DNA of 6,423 nt from Rhodospirillales bacterium. Its GTDB lineage: Bacteria; Pseudomonadota; Alphaproteobacteria; Acetobacterales; Acetobacteraceae. The notes below the pieces were generated by a model. It was not told the DNA's origin and did not search any database. It saw only the letters and a program-made list of their open reading frames with translations. Location of the stretch: positions 1 through 6,423 of the forward strand of contig JAGWOU010000113.1 in the NCBI GenBank assembly GCA_028870815.1, read 5' to 3'. Position numbers and translations under genes: made by a program. This document shows, one piece after another, positions 1-6,423 of the stretch (within the stretch, counting starts at the first letter, position 1; each line of letters begins with the position of its first letter).

Positions 1-2115
1 ATGGACGTGTCGCCCAAGCAGCTCGTCTCGGTCGCCGCGGCGCTGATCCCGTTCCTGGAGAACGACGACGCCAACCGCGCGCTGATGGGCTCCAACATGC
101 AGCGTCAGGCTGTGCCGCTGATCCGTTCCGACGCGCCGATTGTCGGCACCGGCATGGAAGCGGCCGTGGCCCGCGACTCCGGCGCCACCATCGTCGCCAA
201 GCGCGCCGGCATCATCGATCAGATCGACGGTGCGCGTATCGTCGTGCGCGCCACGGCGGAAGACGGCAGCACCGCCGGTGTCGATATCTACCGCCTGCGT
301 AAGTACATGCGTTCCAACCAGAGCACTTGCATCAACCAGCGGCCGCTGGTGAAGGTGGGTGACCGGGTTGCCTCCGGCGACATTATCGCCGACGGCCCCT
401 CCACCGAATTGGGCGAGCTGGCGCTGGGCCGCAACGCGCTTTGCGCCTTCATGCCCTGGAACGGCTATAACTTCGAGGACTCCATCCTGATCTCCGAGCG
501 GATCGCCAAGGATGACGTCTTCACCTCGATCCATATCGAGGAGTTCGAGGTGATGGCCCGCGACACCAAGCTGGGCCAGGAGGAAATCACCCGCGACATC
601 CCGAATGTGGGTGAAGAAGCGCTGCGCAACCTCGACGAGGCGGGTATTGTCTATATCGGCGCGGATGTGAATCCCGGCGACATTCTGGTGGGCAAGGTGA
701 CGCCGAAGGGCGAGAGCCCGATGACGCCGGAAGAGAAGCTGCTGCGCGCCATCTTCGGTGAAAAGGCGTCCGATGTGCGCGATACCTCGCTGCGCCTGCC
801 GCCTGGCACCTCCGGCACCATCGTCGATGTGCGGGTGTTCAACCGCCGTGGCGTGGACAAGGACGAGCGCGCCTTGGCGATCGAGCGCGCCGAGGTGGAG
901 CGTCTGGCCAAGGACCGTGATGACGAGAGGGCCATTCAAGAGCGCGCCTTCCTGAACCGTCTGCGCGAGGCGCTGATCGGCCAGGTGGCTGGCTCCGGCT
1001 TCAAGGGCGTCAAGGCGGGCACTGATATCACCGCCGAGCTGCTCTCCGAGCATCCCCGTGGTGCCTGGCGTAACATCGTCGTGCAAGACGATGCGGTGAT
1101 GGCGAATATCGAGCTGCTGAAGCGCGAGTTCGACGCTGCGGTGAAGCGCCTGCAGGACCGCTTCGAGAGCAAGGTTGAGAAGCTGCAGCGCGGCGACGAG
1201 CTGCTGCCCGGCGTGATGAAGATGGTCAAAGTGTTCGTGGCGGTGAAGCGCAAGTTGCAGCCGGGCGACAAGATGGCCGGCCGCCATGGCAACAAGGGTG
1301 TGGTCTCACGCGTTGTGCCGGTGGAGGACATGCCGTTCCTTGAGGACGGGACCCCGGTCGACCTGGTGCTGAACCCGCTGGGCGTGCCCTCGCGCATGAA
1401 TGTGGGGCAGATCCTGGAAGTGCATCTTGGCTGGGCTTGCGCCAATCTCGGCAAACAGATCGGCAAGGCGGTGGAAGAATACCGCCGCACCGGCGAAGCC
1501 CGGCTGGAGCTGCTGGACCGGCTGAAGCTGGCCTATGGCGAGGAAATCTTCGAGTCCCAGATCAAGGATCTCGACGATGACGCGCTGACCGAGCTGGCCA
1601 CCAACGTCACCAAGGGCGTGCCCATCGCCACCCCGGTGTTCGACGGCGCCCGCATCCCGGATATCGAGGAGATGCTGGCCAAGGCCGGCGTGGATATCTC
1701 CGGCCAGAGCACGCTGATCGATGGCCGCACCGGCGAGCCGTTCGAGCGCAAGGTGACGGTTGGGTATATGTACATGCTCAAGCTGCACCATCTTGTCGAC
1801 GACAAGATCCATGCCCGCTCCATCGGCCCATACTCGCTTGTTACCCAGCAGCCGCTGGGCGGTAAGGCGCAGTTCGGTGGTCAGCGCTTCGGTGAGATGG
1901 AAGTGTGGGCGCTGGAAGCCTATGGCGCCGCCTATACGCTGCAGGAAATGCTGACCGTGAAGTCCGACGACGTCTCCGGCCGTACCAAGGTCTATGAGGC
2001 GATCGTGCGCGAGCAGGACAATTTCGAAGCCGGTATCCCCGAAAGCTTCAACGTGCTGCTGAAGGAACTGAAATCCTTGGGCCTGAACGTCGATCTGGAG
2101 CAGTCGTCCTCTTGA
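1..2115 (+). CDS. rpoB: DNA-directed RNA polymerase subunit beta, C-terminal 704 residues (5'-truncated by window)
   Basis: Beta is one of the two catalytic subunits of RNA polymerase core (alpha2-beta-beta'-omega), which transcribes DNA in the cytoplasm. The frame is open from base 1 to TGA at 2113-2115. Its first residues (MDVS...[16 protein letters not shown]) match the interior of beta, near E. coli residue 653, so the ATG at base 1 is an internal Met and about half the gene, including the rifampicin-resistance cluster, lies upstream. Visible landmarks: NGYNFEDSI with the acidic pair E159-D160 (E. coli E813-D814); the flap around residues 235-280; a charged, probably coiled-coil stretch at about 290-398, slightly longer than in E. 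coli; the hallmark [13 protein letters not shown] at 421-433, whose K424 and K432 correspond to active-site K1065 and K1073; and the C-terminal [20 protein letters not shown] block that packs against the beta' clamp. No frameshift or missing key residue is seen. It is followed after 55 bases by rpoC, the usual arrangement, presumably co-transcribed. Confidence 0.98.
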   Translation: MDVSPKQLVSVAAALIPFLENDDANRALMGSNMQRQAVPLIRSDAPIVGTGMEAAVARDSGATIVAKRAGIIDQIDGARIVVRATAEDGSTAGVDIYRLRKYMRSNQSTCINQRPLVKVGDRVASGDIIADGPSTELGELALGRNALCAFMPWNGYNFEDSILISERIAKDDVFTSIHIEEFEVMARDTKLGQEEITRDIPNVGEEALRNLDEAGIVYIGADVNPGDILVGKVTPKGESPMTPEEKLLRAIFGEKASDVRDTSLRLPPGTSGTIVDVRVFNRRGVDKDERALAIERAEVERLAKDRDDERAIQERAFLNRLREALIGQVAGSGFKGVKAGTDITAELLSEHPRGAWRNIVVQDDAVMANIELLKREFDAAVKRLQDRFESKVEKLQRGDELLPGVMKMVKVFVAVKRKLQPGDKMAGRHGNKGVVSRVVPVEDMPFLEDGTPVDLVLNPLGVPSRMNVGQILEVHLGWACANLGKQIGKAVEEYRRTGEARLELLDRLKLAYGEEIFESQIKDLDDDALTELATNVTKGVPIATPVFDGARIPDIEEMLAKAGVDISGQSTLIDGRTGEPFERKVTVGYMYMLKLHHLVDDKIHARSIGPYSLVTQQPLGGKAQFGGQRFGEMEVWALEAYGAAYTLQEMLTVKSDDVSGRTKVYEAIVREQDNFEAGIPESFNVLLKELKSLGLNVDLEQSSS

Positions 2116-2120
2116 GGGCG
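2105..2120 (+). other. Small hairpin over the rpoB stop codon
   Basis: The bases CGTCCT-CTTG-AGGGCG can form a 6-bp stem (one G-U wobble at 2107/2118) closed by a CUUG tetraloop, a loop type known to be stable in RNA. The rpoB stop TGA (2113-2115) lies across the loop and 3' arm. No T-run follows, so this is not an intrinsic terminator. A role in mRNA stability or in coupling the translation of rpoB and rpoC is only a guess; it may be chance. Confidence 0.35.
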
Positions 2121-2121
2121 A

Positions 2122-2133
2122 CGTTCCGGAACG
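2122..2133. repeat. Perfect 12-base palindrome in the rpoB-rpoC spacer
   Basis: CGTTCCGGAACG reads the same on both strands with no mismatch and no central gap; symmetry stops at the A/A pair 2121/2134. As RNA it could fold only as a 4-bp stem with a CCGG loop. As DNA it has the symmetry of a dimeric-protein site, but I recognise no operator. About one or two perfect 12-base palindromes are expected by chance in a window this long, so only its position in the spacer makes it notable. Confidence 0.4.
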
Positions 2134-2150
2134 AGTGCAGGATGCCAGGC

Positions 2151-6325
<4,175 letters not shown>

Positions 6326-6423
6326 GCTGGCCTTTATATATAGGACGACCCAAACGGCACCTCTGGGTGCCGTATTGCGTTGGTGGCGTCGTCATTCGCG
6401 TTCCCACACCCCGTTCTGAGGAT
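6326..6423. other. Non-coding region downstream of rpoC, to the window end
   Basis: These 98 bases hold no recognisable gene start. They contain a TATATATA tract (6335-6342), an 8-bp hairpin (6354-6373), and end in GAGGAT, which could be the ribosome binding site of a gene just beyond the window. In many Alphaproteobacteria rpoC is followed by rpsL, rpsG, fusA and tuf; whether that holds here cannot be seen. Confidence 0.6.
6354..6373 (+). terminator. Candidate intrinsic terminator or attenuator after rpoC
   Basis: ACGGCACC-TCTG-GGTGCCGT forms a perfect 8-bp stem, six of the pairs G-C, with a 4-base loop; it starts 29 bases after the rpoC stop. The tail that follows, ATTGCGTT, is only moderately T-rich, so termination may be partial or factor-assisted, letting some polymerase pass into a downstream gene. 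The stem is certain from the sequence; the function is inferred from position. Confidence 0.5.

Noticed and set aside
936..1490. 184-codon open frame on the minus strand inside rpoB
   Set aside because: Arg/Ser/Pro-rich composition typical of an out-of-register shadow of a GC-rich gene; no family resemblance.
6367..6423. GTG-started frame open to the window end, as the start of a next gene
   Set aside because: The 19 residues match nothing I recognise, no ribosome binding site precedes the GTG, and the GTG lies inside the 3' arm of the hairpin after rpoC.

Overview
This is an ordinary stretch of bacterial core genome: the 3' half of rpoB and the whole of rpoC, the genes for the two large catalytic subunits (beta and beta') of DNA-dependent RNA polymerase. 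Both are on the + strand and adjacent. The DNA is GC-rich, with third codon positions mostly G or C. The protein sequences read as Proteobacteria, most likely Alphaproteobacteria. The beta' N-terminus (MNDLMKILG...FDQIKIQ) and the long lineage-type insertion within the trigger loop recall the Rhodospirillales/Acetobacteraceae. That family-level placement is from memory of related sequences, not from a search.

Layout: bases 1-2115 are the last 704 codons of rpoB, with the true start upstream of the window. A 55-base spacer (2116-2170) follows and carries the rpoC ribosome binding site. rpoC fills 2171-6325 (1384 codons, complete). The last 98 bases (6326-6423) are non-coding as far as can be seen. 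They hold a GC-rich hairpin and a short TA tract and end in a purine-rich GAGGAT. In many Alphaproteobacteria rpsL comes next, but it is not in view.

The two products fold together into the core enzyme. Beta supplies the nucleotide/RNA-contacting lysines and the flap. Beta' supplies the magnesium-binding NADFDGD loop, bridge helix, trigger loop, clamp and both zinc sites. All the key residues I could locate in both are intact.

I found no undescribed system. The least ordinary signals are small. Three short dyad-symmetric elements sit in tandem at the rpoB-rpoC junction: one over the rpoB stop codon, one perfect 12-base palindrome, and one that presents the rpoC Shine-Dalgarno bases as a tetraloop. 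There is also a hairpin after rpoC without a proper T-tract. A 4-kb antisense open frame across rpoC is explained by codon usage and is not called as a gene.
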